A stretch of 64,000 nt of DNA, taken from the NCBI GenBank assembly GCA_015056045.1, contig SVGZ01000012.1:1-64000 (forward strand). The letters run 5' to 3'. The stretch is from Clostridiales bacterium (lineage in GTDB: Bacteria; Bacillota; Clostridia; Christensenellales; Christensenellaceae). How positions within the stretch are numbered: the stretch's first letter is position 1; each line of letters starts with the position of its first letter. The notes beneath the pieces are model-generated. The model did not search any database, was not told the origin of the DNA, and saw only the letters and a list, made by a program, of their open reading frames with translations. This document shows, piece after piece, positions 24,490-32,361 of this stretch. The position numbers and the translations under genes are program-made.

Positions 24490-24858
24490 TCTCTGCATTC
24501 CTGCAAAAATAAATTCCTGCAGGTTATACTCTTCCGATAACCATTTCCTCTTCAAACTTATCTCCCGCAATTACACTTCCTGCTGCAGGTCATACCTCCC
24601 CAACGACCAATCTCTAACATTGAGTCCAAACACATTAAACCTTTATCCTGCAATTATACTTCCTACTGCAGGCTTAACTCTTTCGATAACCAATCTCTCT
24701 CCAAACTTATCTCCCACAATTATACTTCCTACTGTAGGCTATATCCTCCCAACAACAAATCTCTATCATTGAGTCCAACCACATTAAACCTTTCTCCCAC
24801 AATTATACTCACTACTGCAGGTTATATCCTCCCAACCATCAATCTCTATAATTGAGTC
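24490..24858. repeat. Composite tandem repeat with alternating 66- and 83-bp units
   Basis: The anchor CTGCAGG (once CTGTAGG) recurs at 24517, 24583, 24666, 24732 and 24815: spacings 66, 83, 66, 83. Each unit contains CAATTATACTTCCTACTGCAGG-like and CCAATCTCT-like blocks. The 83-bp form has an extra 17-bp CATTGAGTCCAAACACA-like segment. So the higher-order period is 149 bp. 83 is not divisible by three, and the units carry frame breaks, so it is not coding. Function unknown. The remaining gap between 24403 and 25065 has only the features listed next. Confidence 0.85.
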
Positions 24859-24913
24859 TTAAAAATATATGTTTTTGGTATATTTGGGATATTTTTATAA
24901 TTGCTATATTATA

Positions 24914-24956
24914 TTTGAATAATGCTCCGGGGCATTTTCTAAAGTTTGAATAATGC
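24914..24956. repeat. Direct repeat upstream of the antiporter promoter
   Basis: TTTGAATAATGC occurs at 24914-24925 and 24945-24956 (31 bases apart). The first is followed by TCCGGGGCAT, making a small ATGC/GCAT stem. The repeats end 12 bases before the -35 box, where a regulator could bind. Confidence 0.55.
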
Positions 24957-24967
24957 AAAATTTGTGC

Positions 24968-24997
24968 TTTACATATCCTTTTTGTCGTTCATATAAT
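24968..24997 (+). promoter_or_regulatory. Promoter of the cation/proton antiporter gene
   Basis: TTTACA (24968-24973), 18-base spacer, TATAAT (24992-24997). Confidence 0.65.
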
Positions 24998-25065
24998 GAG
25001 TTGGCGGATGAATTCTTTGTAAAGAAGGATTTGTTTGATCAACTCTTTTATAAGAAGGTATGCTT

Positions 25066-26250
25066 ATGACAACCATCATCCTCATCGCCGCATTGGTCAT
25101 CCTCTTATGTGTTACATCGGCAAAATTATCCAACAAAGTCAACATTCCCTACCTCATTCTCTTCATGCTCGTCGGCGTGCTTTTTGGCAGCAGCGGTCTT
25201 TTCAAGATCGAATTCAACGACTATAAGCTGACAGAAAACATCTGCTCGATCGCTCTCGTGTTCATTATGTTCATGGGCGGCTTTAACACAAATTTTGCCG
25301 CAGCAAAAAAATACGTCCCGAAAGCACTCGTTTTATCCACGATCGGCGTCGTTTCGACAGCTTTCATCACAACAGGGCTCTGCATGTTCGTTCTTAAAAT
25401 GAAATTTGCAGATGCTTTCCTCATCGGTTCGGTTATTTCCTCGACAGACGCAGCAAGCGTTTTCAACGTGCTCCGCAAAAACAATATCACGCTGAAAATG
25501 GGGACAGGCCCTATCCTCGAAGTTGAAAGCGGCAGCAATGACCCGGCAGCATATCTTTTAACGCTTATTGCCGTCGGCATCAAAAACGGCACAGGCACAG
25601 GCAATATCCCGCTGATGGTCTTCCTTCAGGTCGCAGTCGGCTGTGCGGTCGGTTTCGGTTTATCGTGGTTAACGCTCTTTTTGCTCAAGAAAACGCACCT
25701 CATCCTCGAAAGTCAGGACCCGATGTATTTCACGGCAATGGTCATCGCCTGCTACGGTATTTCCGGTCTTCTTTCGGGCAATGCTTACCTCAGCGTCTAT
25801 ATCATGGGCATCGTCCTCGGCAATGCGCATTTCAACAGCTATACATCGCTTTCGCACTATTTTGAGGGCATCAACAGCCTCTGCGAGATCCTGATCTTCT
25901 TCCTGATCGGTCTTTTATCGACACCTTCGGAGATCGTGAGCATCCTTCCGCAGGCACTGATGGTCGCAGTATTCATCACATTTGTTTCGAGACCCGTTTC
26001 CGTATTCGGCCTGATGTCGGTCTTCCCCGGAAGAAATCTGCGCCAGATGACACTCGTTTCCTGGGCTGGGCTCAGAGGTGCATCTTCCTGTGTATTTGCA
26101 ATCATGGCGGTCTCTATGTGCACAGAAGCAACTTCCGATCTTTTCCATATCGTCTTTATCGTCTCGCTGCTTTCCGTATCGATCCAGGGCGCACTTTTGC
26201 CGCCGATCTCGAGAGCACTCAAAATGGACGAAAAACCGACAGAAGAATAA
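25066..26250 (+). CDS. Cation/proton antiporter, CPA1 NhaP/CvrA-like
   Basis: About 394 residues with some twelve membrane helices. FMLVGVLFGSSGLF and MFMGGFNTNF in the first helices, ISSTDAASVFNVLR, and EVESGSNDPAAYLL with the Asn-Asp ion-binding pair of CPA1 transporters. SWAGLRGASSCVFAI is the late conserved helix. Exchanges K+ or Na+ for H+ across the cell membrane. The cytosolic TrkA-C/RCK domain found on longer NhaP2/CvrA proteins is absent. Start at the second of two near ATGs, seven bases after AAGAAGG. Confidence 0.9.
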   Translation: MTTIILIAALVILLCVTSAKLSNKVNIPYLILFMLVGVLFGSSGLFKIEFNDYKLTENICSIALVFIMFMGGFNTNFAAAKKYVPKALVLSTIGVVSTAFITTGLCMFVLKMKFADAFLIGSVISSTDAASVFNVLRKNNITLKMGTGPILEVESGSNDPAAYLLTLIAVGIKNGTGTGNIPLMVFLQVAVGCAVGFGLSWLTLFLLKKTHLILESQDPMYFTAMVIACYGISGLLSGNAYLSVYIMGIVLGNAHFNSYTSLSHYFEGINSLCEILIFFLIGLLSTPSEIVSILPQALMVAVFITFVSRPVSVFGLMSVFPGRNLRQMTLVSWAGLRGASSCVFAIMAVSMCTEATSDLFHIVFIVSLLSVSIQGALLPPISRALKMDEKPTEE

Positions 26251-26261
26251 TAAAAATCCAT

Positions 26262-26311
26262 ACAAAAGCGGCGTCTTTGCAAGTAACAATTGCAATAAGG
26301 CGCCGTTTTGT
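26262..26311 (+). terminator. Hairpin after the antiporter gene
   Basis: ACAAAA, CGGCG, CTT and GCAA segments (26262-26282) pair with complementary segments ending at 26311, with small bulges. The T-run is in the stem, so terminator strength is uncertain. Confidence 0.6.
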
Positions 26312-26394
26312 GCTATTATGATATTTGTAAGAAAATAGGCGGGCAAAACCGCTTTCAGGCAAGATAATTTTAGATTTATATAAAGGATCAAAAC

Positions 26395-28092
26395 ATGGAT
26401 TTTAAAGATTTGATTTGCAGCAGCATCGCAAAAGCCGCAGAGCTCCCCATTGCGGATATCGAAGCTTTGATGGAAACACCGCCGGATAAAACACTCGGCG
26501 ATTTCGCATTCCCCTGCTTCAAGCTCGCGCGCACGCTCAGAAAAGCACCGCCGATGATCGCACAGGATATTGCATCAAAAATCGAAAAGCCCGATTTCGT
26601 CTCCGAGATCAAAACCGTTGGCGCTTATATCAATTTCTTTGTTGACAGAAGCATTTTCGGAAAGGATACCATCGAAAAAGCACAGCGTGAAGGCGAAGCT
26701 TACGGTTCTTCGACAATCGGCGGAGGCAAAACGATCGTCCTCGACTATTCTTCGATCAACATCGCCAAGCCTTTCCACATCGGTCACCTTTTAACGACCG
26801 TTATCGGCAATTCGCTTTACCGCATCTATGAATTCATGGGCTACAAGAGCTTTGGCGTCAATCACCTTGGCGACTGGGGAACACAGTTTGGCAAACTGAT
26901 CTCCGCTTATAAGCGCTGGGGCGATAAGGAAGAAATCGAACGCGACGGCATAAAGGGTCTGCTCCGCATCTATGTCAAGTTCCACAAAGAAGCGGAAGAA
27001 CACCCCGAACTCGAAGATGAAGCCCGTGCTTATTTCAAAGACATCGAAGACGGCGATGAAGATGCATTGGCACTCTTCCATTGGTTCAAGGATCTGACGC
27101 TGAAAGATGTCGGCAGAGTTTACGATATGTTAGGCGTTCACTTCGATTCCTATAACGGCGAAAGCTTCTATAACGATAAGATGCAGCCCGTCATCGATGA
27201 GCTTGCCGAAAAAGGTCTCCTTGAAGAATCCGAAGGCGCTATGGTCGTCAACCTCGATAAATATGAGCTTCCGCCTTGCCTTATCTTAAAGAGCAACGGC
27301 ACAACGCTCTATGCAACGCGTGACCTTGCAGCCGCTTTCTACCGCAAAAATACATACGATTTCGATAAATGCCTCTATGTTGTAGCCTACCAGCAGAACC
27401 TGCATTTCAAGCAGCTCTTCTCCGTAATCGAGCTCATGGGCTATGACTGGGCAAAGGATATGGTACATGTCAACTTCGGCATGGTCTCCATGCAGGATGG
27501 TTCCATGTCCACACGTGAAGGCAGAGTTGTCTTCCTCGAAGAAGTCTTAAACGCAGCGATCGAAAAGACGCGTGCGATCATTGAAGAAAAGAACCCCGGC
27601 ATCGAAGATAAAGAGACCGTTTCCCGCCAGATCGGCGTTGGCGCAGTCATCTTCTCGGCACTCTATTCCGGCAGGATCAAAGATATGGTCTTTGACTACG
27701 ACAGAGTCCTGAACTTTGACGGCGAAACCGCACCTTATGTGCAGTATTGCCACACACGCTGCCGCAGCGTTCTTGCAAAGGCTGGTGATAAATACGAACT
27801 CATCGAACCCGATTGGTCCGTACTCTCCACCGACGGCGCATTCGAGGTCGTTTCCCACATCGCAGATTTCGGCAGCACCGTTGCAAAAGCCTGCGAAAAG
27901 AACGAACCCTCTGTAATTTCGCACTACGTTGTCGAGCTTGCACAGCTCTTCAATAAATACTACTATGATTACCGCATCATCGACGAAAACGAAAACGCAA
28001 CCGCTGCAAGACTGCGCTTAACAAAAGTCACCGCCGATGTCATCAAAAAGGCTCTCTGGCTCCTTGGCATAGAGACACCCGCAGCAATGTAA
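26395..28092 (+). CDS. argS: Arginyl-tRNA synthetase
   Basis: 565 residues. Class I synthetase with N-terminal additional domain (about 1-110), HIGH motif in KPFHIGHLLTT and FGVNHLGDWGTQFG typical of ArgRS. The KMSKS position is replaced by MSTREGRVV, as in many ArgRS. The C-terminal DALR domain ends with ARLRLTKVTADVIKKAL. Charges tRNA-Arg. AAAGGATC precedes the ATG. Likely co-transcribed with serS 28 bases downstream. Confidence 0.98.
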   Translation: MDFKDLICSSIAKAAELPIADIEALMETPPDKTLGDFAFPCFKLARTLRKAPPMIAQDIASKIEKPDFVSEIKTVGAYINFFVDRSIFGKDTIEKAQREGEAYGSSTIGGGKTIVLDYSSINIAKPFHIGHLLTTVIGNSLYRIYEFMGYKSFGVNHLGDWGTQFGKLISAYKRWGDKEEIERDGIKGLLRIYVKFHKEAEEHPELEDEARAYFKDIEDGDEDALALFHWFKDLTLKDVGRVYDMLGVHFDSYNGESFYNDKMQPVIDELAEKGLLEESEGAMVVNLDKYELPPCLILKSNGTTLYATRDLAAAFYRKNTYDFDKCLYVVAYQQNLHFKQLFSVIELMGYDWAKDMVHVNFGMVSMQDGSMSTREGRVVFLEEVLNAAIEKTRAIIEEKNPGIEDKETVSRQIGVGAVIFSALYSGRIKDMVFDYDRVLNFDGETAPYVQYCHTRCRSVLAKAGDKYELIEPDWSVLSTDGAFEVVSHIADFGSTVAKACEKNEPSVISHYVVELAQLFNKYYYDYRIIDENENATAARLRLTKVTADVIKKALWLLGIETPAAM

Positions 28093-28120
28093 GAAAAACT
28101 TTAAAAAGAGGTATTAGATC

Positions 28121-29386
28121 ATGCTGGATATCAGAAGAATCAGACAGAACCCCGAAGAAGTGAAAGCCGGCCTTGCCCGCAGACACGCAAACGCAGATAT
28201 AGACGCACTCCTCGCAAAAGACGAAGAACGCAGACAGATCCTTCAGGAAGTTGAACAGAAAAAGGCAAAACGCAATGCGGATTCCAAAAAGATCCCGCAG
28301 ATGAAAAAAGCCGGTGAGGATACAACCGCTCTCATGGCTGAAATGCGCGAACTCGGCGACGAGATCAAAGCTCTTGATGAAAGAAGCGCTGCCCTCGATA
28401 ACGAGATCAACGAAATGATGCTCGCAATCCCGAACATCCCTGCAGATACAACACCCGATGGTGAATCCGATGCAGACAATGTAGAGATCCGCCGCTTCAT
28501 GGAACCCACAAAATTTGATTTCGAAGCAAAACCGCACTGGGAAATCGGCGATGCCTTAAATATTCTTGACCCCGAAACAGGCGCATCCGTTACAGGCGCA
28601 CGTTTCACCTTCTACCGTGGTCTTGGCGCAAGACTCGAGAGAAGCGTCATGAACTTCATGCTCGATACCCATACATCCCGCGGCTATACAGAAGTTTTCC
28701 CGCCTTTCATGGTGCATGAACACTCCATGTACGGCACAGGTCAGCTCCCGAAATTCCGTGAAGATATGTTCCATGTTGAAGGAACAAGCTACTACCTCAT
28801 CCCGACGGCAGAAGTTCCGGTAACCAATATGTACAGGGGCATGATCCTCGACGGTGAACAGCTCCCGATCTATCACACAGCATATTCCGCTTGCTTCCGT
28901 GGTGAAGCCGGCAGTGCAGGCAGAGATACAAGAGGTCTTATCCGCCAGCATCAGTTCAACAAAGTCGAGCTCGTCAAATTCGCAAGACCCGATAATTCCT
29001 TCGAAGAACTCGAAAAGCTGACCGCAGACGCAGAAGAGATCTTAAAAGCTCTCAAGATCCCGTATCGTGTTGTTGCTCTCTGCGCAGGCGATATCGGTTT
29101 CTCCTCCTGCAAGACCTATGACATCGAAGTATGGATGCCTTCCTACAACCGCTATGTAGAGATCTCCTCCTGCTCGAACTTCATGGATTTCCAGGCAAGA
29201 CGTGCAAACATCCGTTTCCGCGACGGTGCAAAGGGCAAGCCCGAATATGTGCACACCTTAAACGGCAGCGGCCTTGCGATCGGCAGAACAACAGCGGCTA
29301 TCCTCGAAAACTATCAGCGTGCTGACGGTTCGATCGAAGTTCCCGAAGTTCTCCGCAAATACATGGGCGTAGACGTCATCAAATAA
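28121..29386 (+). CDS. serS: Seryl-tRNA synthetase
   Basis: 421 residues. N-terminal antiparallel coiled-coil arm (about 30-105, rich in Glu/Lys/Arg) that holds the tRNA long variable arm. The class II core shows [54 protein letters not shown] (motif 2) and [20 protein letters not shown] (motif 3). Charges tRNA-Ser and tRNA-Sec. AGAGG precedes the ATG; a terminator follows. Confidence 0.98.
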   Translation: MLDIRRIRQNPEEVKAGLARRHANADIDALLAKDEERRQILQEVEQKKAKRNADSKKIPQMKKAGEDTTALMAEMRELGDEIKALDERSAALDNEINEMMLAIPNIPADTTPDGESDADNVEIRRFMEPTKFDFEAKPHWEIGDALNILDPETGASVTGARFTFYRGLGARLERSVMNFMLDTHTSRGYTEVFPPFMVHEHSMYGTGQLPKFREDMFHVEGTSYYLIPTAEVPVTNMYRGMILDGEQLPIYHTAYSACFRGEAGSAGRDTRGLIRQHQFNKVELVKFARPDNSFEELEKLTADAEEILKALKIPYRVVALCAGDIGFSSCKTYDIEVWMPSYNRYVEISSCSNFMDFQARRANIRFRDGAKGKPEYVHTLNGSGLAIGRTTAAILENYQRADGSIEVPEVLRKYMGVDVIK

Positions 29387-29397
29387 AACCATAAAAA

Positions 29398-29430
29398 TAA
29401 AGCCTTGACCGAAAAAGTCAGGGCTTTTTA
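29398..29430 (+). terminator. Terminator of argS-serS
   Basis: AAGCCTTGAC pairs with GTCAGGGCTT, followed by TTTATTTT. Confidence 0.85.
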
Positions 29431-29439
29431 TTTTGCCGA

Positions 29440-29467
29440 AAACAAAAGGGCAGCCGTTTTGCTGCCC
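29440..29467 (-). terminator. Terminator of the DUF1508 gene
   Basis: Leftward GGGCAGC (29467-29461), 6-base loop, GCTGCCC (29454-29448), then TTTTGTTTT. Confidence 0.85.
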
Positions 29468-29477
29468 ATGATTTTAC

Positions 29478-29849
29478 TTATTCAGCTTCGATGATCTCTG
29501 CATCAGCAGCGTTCTTCTTGACGGATTCGATGCCGTTTAAGCAGCCTGCTTTTGTCTTGTAGCCTTCGCCTGTTGCGATGACCTGGCCGTTTGTTGCCTT
29601 TAAGCGGAAGCGGAATTCGCCAGCTTTATCTTCATAGAGTTCAAATTTGGGGTGTTTGAGTGTTTCGACTTCTGCAGCGGTCTGGTCTTCAACGCCTGCT
29701 GCGGGAGCATTCTTTGCAACGCTTGCAATGCCGCCTCTGCAAGCATCTTCTGTTGTGTAGACTTCGGATGTTGCGATAACTTCGCCGTTTCCTGCCTTCA
29801 GGTCAAACTTAATGCCTGTTGCCACTTTTTTAATAACAAATTTTCCCAT
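29478..29849 (-). CDS. YegP-like protein with two DUF1508 repeats
   Basis: 123 residues from the ATG at 29849, preceded by GGAGGG. Two tandem DUF1508 units of about 50 residues: FDLKAGNGEVIATSEVYTTEDACRGGI..-type and FRLKATNGQVIATGEGYKTKAGCLNGI..-type, each ending in SVxKNA. YegP-family proteins are small beta-alpha folds of unclear role, often stress-related. Monocistronic, with its own promoter overlapped by a palindrome (29868-29890). Confidence 0.9.
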   Translation of the reverse strand: MGKFVIKKVATGIKFDLKAGNGEVIATSEVYTTEDACRGGIASVAKNAPAAGVEDQTAAEVETLKHPKFELYEDKAGEFRFRLKATNGQVIATGEGYKTKAGCLNGIESVKKNAADAEIIEAE

Positions 29850-29867
29850 GATATTCCCTCCACTTAT

Positions 29868-29890
29868 GGTGTTAAGAATATTATAACACC
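29868..29890. promoter_or_regulatory. Palindrome overlapping the DUF1508 promoter, candidate operator
   Basis: GGTGTTA (29868-29874) and TAACACC (29884-29890) are a perfect inverted repeat with 9-base centre. It covers the -10 box, so a bound protein would block transcription. The regulator is unknown. Confidence 0.6.
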
Positions 29891-29908
29891 GAAAAATCAA
29901 TAGTTCAA
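29880..29908 (-). promoter_or_regulatory. Promoter of the DUF1508 gene
   Basis: Leftward TTGAAC (29908-29903), 17-base spacer, TATAAT (29885-29880). Confidence 0.7.
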
Positions 29909-29925
29909 TTCCATAAAAGCGTCTT

Positions 29926-32340
29926 TTAGATCGATTGCAGCATTTCCGCTTCTTTTACGGTATCGCCAAGCATTGCGTTTATCAGCTGTTCGCCGCTTTC
30001 GTTTCTTCCGCAAGTCGGAATATCTGCACTCTTTAATACCTGCGTATTGCCCGAAACCATCGTGACGAAGAAAGCACAAGGTCTGCGCATATAGCCGGCA
30101 TAGGCAAGGAAGCTTCCCATTTCGCCTTTTTTGCCGAAGTTAAAGGCTTTCTGCCCTTTGCCGGCACGTTTCTGCTGCGGGAATTCCGCAAGAGCCGTAT
30201 ATTTGGCGAAACCTTTATCGGAGATCAACGCAATACCACCGTCGCTTGCAGTCTGTGCGGCAAGAATGATCTCATCATCCGCATCGAGTGCGATCAAAGC
30301 GACACCTTTTGCGGTTCTGCCCTGCAGGCTCAGTTCCTCTTTGCCGATGTTGATGGACATGGCCTTTTTCGTCATCGCAAAGAGTCTTTCCTCTGCGGAA
30401 ACGGGTTCGCAAAGGATAAGGCTATCGCCATCCTTTAAGCCGCAAGCCGCAATTTTGCTCTTTTTGACGACAAATTCGCTGCCTTCGGTGATCTTTGCCA
30501 TACCTTTTTTGGTAACGAAGAGGATATTTCCGTTATCCTGATAGGGCATAATGCTGATGATCGCTTCGTTTTTCAAAACACCCGCGACGATCGAGCTCAG
30601 CATGAAGCCGTTGTCTTTGAATTTCGCTTCGCGGATCTGTTCAGCCGATAAGATATAGAGGTTGCCCATATTTGTGAAGACCATGAGCTTGCCTTCCGTA
30701 TCGGTATCGACCGTCATCTGCGGCTGATTGCGGACTTCTGCATCGGCAAGGTTCATCTTGGCAAGCGATTTTTTGTTGATGCGCTTTAAGAGCCCTGCTC
30801 TTGTGAGGATGACCGTACATTCTTCGGTCGTCTTGAATTCGTTCTGATCGATCGTGACTTCGCCGCTTTCACGGGAAAGCTGTGTACGGCGTTTATCTGC
30901 ATATTTCTTTTTGATCTGCAGCAGTTCGCCGATGATGACGCCATCGAGCTTTGCCTTGCTTGCGTAAATTTCTCTTAACTCAGCAAGCTTTGCCCTGACT
31001 TCTTCATATTCTTTACGGAGAACTTCGATCTCGAGCTTGGTCAGTCTTGCCAAGCGCAGGTCAAGGATCGTCTGTGCCTGAACGCCCGTTAAATCGAGCT
31101 GACGCATGAGCTCCTGTTTTGCCATGCGGGTATCATCCGAACCGCGGATGATCGCAATAACGAGGTCAAGGTTTAAGACGGCGATGACAAGACCTTCGAG
31201 TTTGTGTTCGCGTTCTTCAAGCTGCTCAATATCATAATTGACTCTGCGCTTGACGACTCGCCTCTGGTGTGCAATATAGCTGTCCAGAACTTCGAGGATG
31301 CCCATCTGCCTCGGTCTGCCTTCTGCAATGGCAACGATATTGATGCCATAGGAGATCTGCAGATCGGAATATTTGAACAGGCAATCGAGGATCTTCTGTG
31401 CATTGGCGCCTTTTTTCAGGTCGATAACCGCACGGATACCGCTTCTGTCCGTTTCGGAGCGGATCGCATCGATCCCGGCAAACATTTCCTTTTTCGTTTC
31501 ACGGAGAGAATCGATCTTGCGGAGCATTGCGCCTTCACGCACTTCAAAGGGAAGCTCTGTAATGGCGATGTGCTGTTTGCCGTTCTTTTCGGTTTCGATC
31601 TCTGTTTTTGCACGGAGAAGGATCTTGCCTCTGCCGGTTTCATAAGCCTGTTTTAAGCCTTCGGTATCAAAAAGGATGCCGCCTGTCGGGAAATCGGGCG
31701 CTTTGATAAATTTCATGACCGATTCAAGGCTGCAGTTCGGCTCTTTCATGCGGTGGACCGTTCCGTCGATGACTTCGCCGAGGTTATGCGGCGGAATATT
31801 TGTCGCAATACCGACGGCAATACCCGTTGCACCGTTGACGAGCATATTCGGGAATCTTGCCGGAAGAACAATCGGCTCTTTTGCCGTATCGTCGAAGTTC
31901 AGCGTAAAATCGACCGTATCTTTATCGATGTCGCGGAGCATTTCCATCGCCAGCGGCGCAAGCTTTGCCTCTGTATAACGCATTGCCGCGGGGCTGTCCC
32001 CATCGATCGTACCAAAGTTGCCGTGACCGTCGATGAGAACATTGCGCATGGAAAAATCCTGTGCCATGCGGGCCAGAGCTTCATAAATGGAGCTGTCTCC
32101 ATGCGGATGGTAATTGCCCATCGTATCGCCGACGATACGCGCACACTTGACGTCTTTCCCATCGGGGAAGATCTGTTTTTCGTTCATGGAATAGAGGATC
32201 CTGCGCTGAACGGGCTTTAAGCCGTCCTCAACGCGCGGGAGTGCTCGCTCTAAAATAACATATTCGGCATAGGGCATGAAAGACTCATGCATGACGTCTT
32301 CCAACGCCGTTGTAATGATCTCTGCCTGTTCTCTCTTCAT
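29926..32340 (-). CDS. parC: Type IIA topoisomerase subunit A, probably topoisomerase IV ParC
   Basis: 804 residues. N-terminal winged-helix and tower: RRILYSMNEKQI, GNYHPHGDSSIYEALARMAQDFSMRNVLIDGHGNFG and AAMRYTEAKL, where the Tyr is catalytic. The C-terminal beta-pinwheel carries QKRAGKG, a degenerate form of the gyrase box QRRGGKG. With ParE-like features in its partner and no dnaA/recF nearby, topoisomerase IV (chromosome decatenation) is favoured over gyrase. The call is not secure because some Clostridia have only divergent sets. Follows parE by 21 bases, AAGGAT upstream. Confidence 0.82.
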   Translation of the reverse strand: MKREQAEIITTALEDVMHESFMPYAEYVILERALPRVEDGLKPVQRRILYSMNEKQIFPDGKDVKCARIVGDTMGNYHPHGDSSIYEALARMAQDFSMRNVLIDGHGNFGTIDGDSPAAMRYTEAKLAPLAMEMLRDIDKDTVDFTLNFDDTAKEPIVLPARFPNMLVNGATGIAVGIATNIPPHNLGEVIDGTVHRMKEPNCSLESVMKFIKAPDFPTGGILFDTEGLKQAYETGRGKILLRAKTEIETEKNGKQHIAITELPFEVREGAMLRKIDSLRETKKEMFAGIDAIRSETDRSGIRAVIDLKKGANAQKILDCLFKYSDLQISYGINIVAIAEGRPRQMGILEVLDSYIAHQRRVVKRRVNYDIEQLEEREHKLEGLVIAVLNLDLVIAIIRGSDDTRMAKQELMRQLDLTGVQAQTILDLRLARLTKLEIEVLRKEYEEVRAKLAELREIYASKAKLDGVIIGELLQIKKKYADKRRTQLSRESGEVTIDQNEFKTTEECTVILTRAGLLKRINKKSLAKMNLADAEVRNQPQMTVDTDTEGKLMVFTNMGNLYILSAEQIREAKFKDNGFMLSSIVAGVLKNEAIISIMPYQDNGNILFVTKKGMAKITEGSEFVVKKSKIAACGLKDGDSLILCEPVSAEERLFAMTKKAMSINIGKEELSLQGRTAKGVALIALDADDEIILAAQTASDGGIALISDKGFAKYTALAEFPQQKRAGKGQKAFNFGKKGEMGSFLAYAGYMRRPCAFFVTMVSGNTQVLKSADIPTCGRNESGEQLINAMLGDTVKEAEMLQSI

Positions 32341-32361
32341 TCCTGTAAATCCTTAAAGCGT

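Noticed and set aside
24263-24772. Rightward protein-coding gene across the repeats
   Set aside because: It overlaps the HD-domain gene antisense, has no ribosome site, and the repeat period is not a multiple of three.
24490-24858. CRISPR array
   Set aside because: Repeats are degenerate, the intervening sequence is itself repetitive, spacings alternate 66/83 bp, and no cas genes are present.
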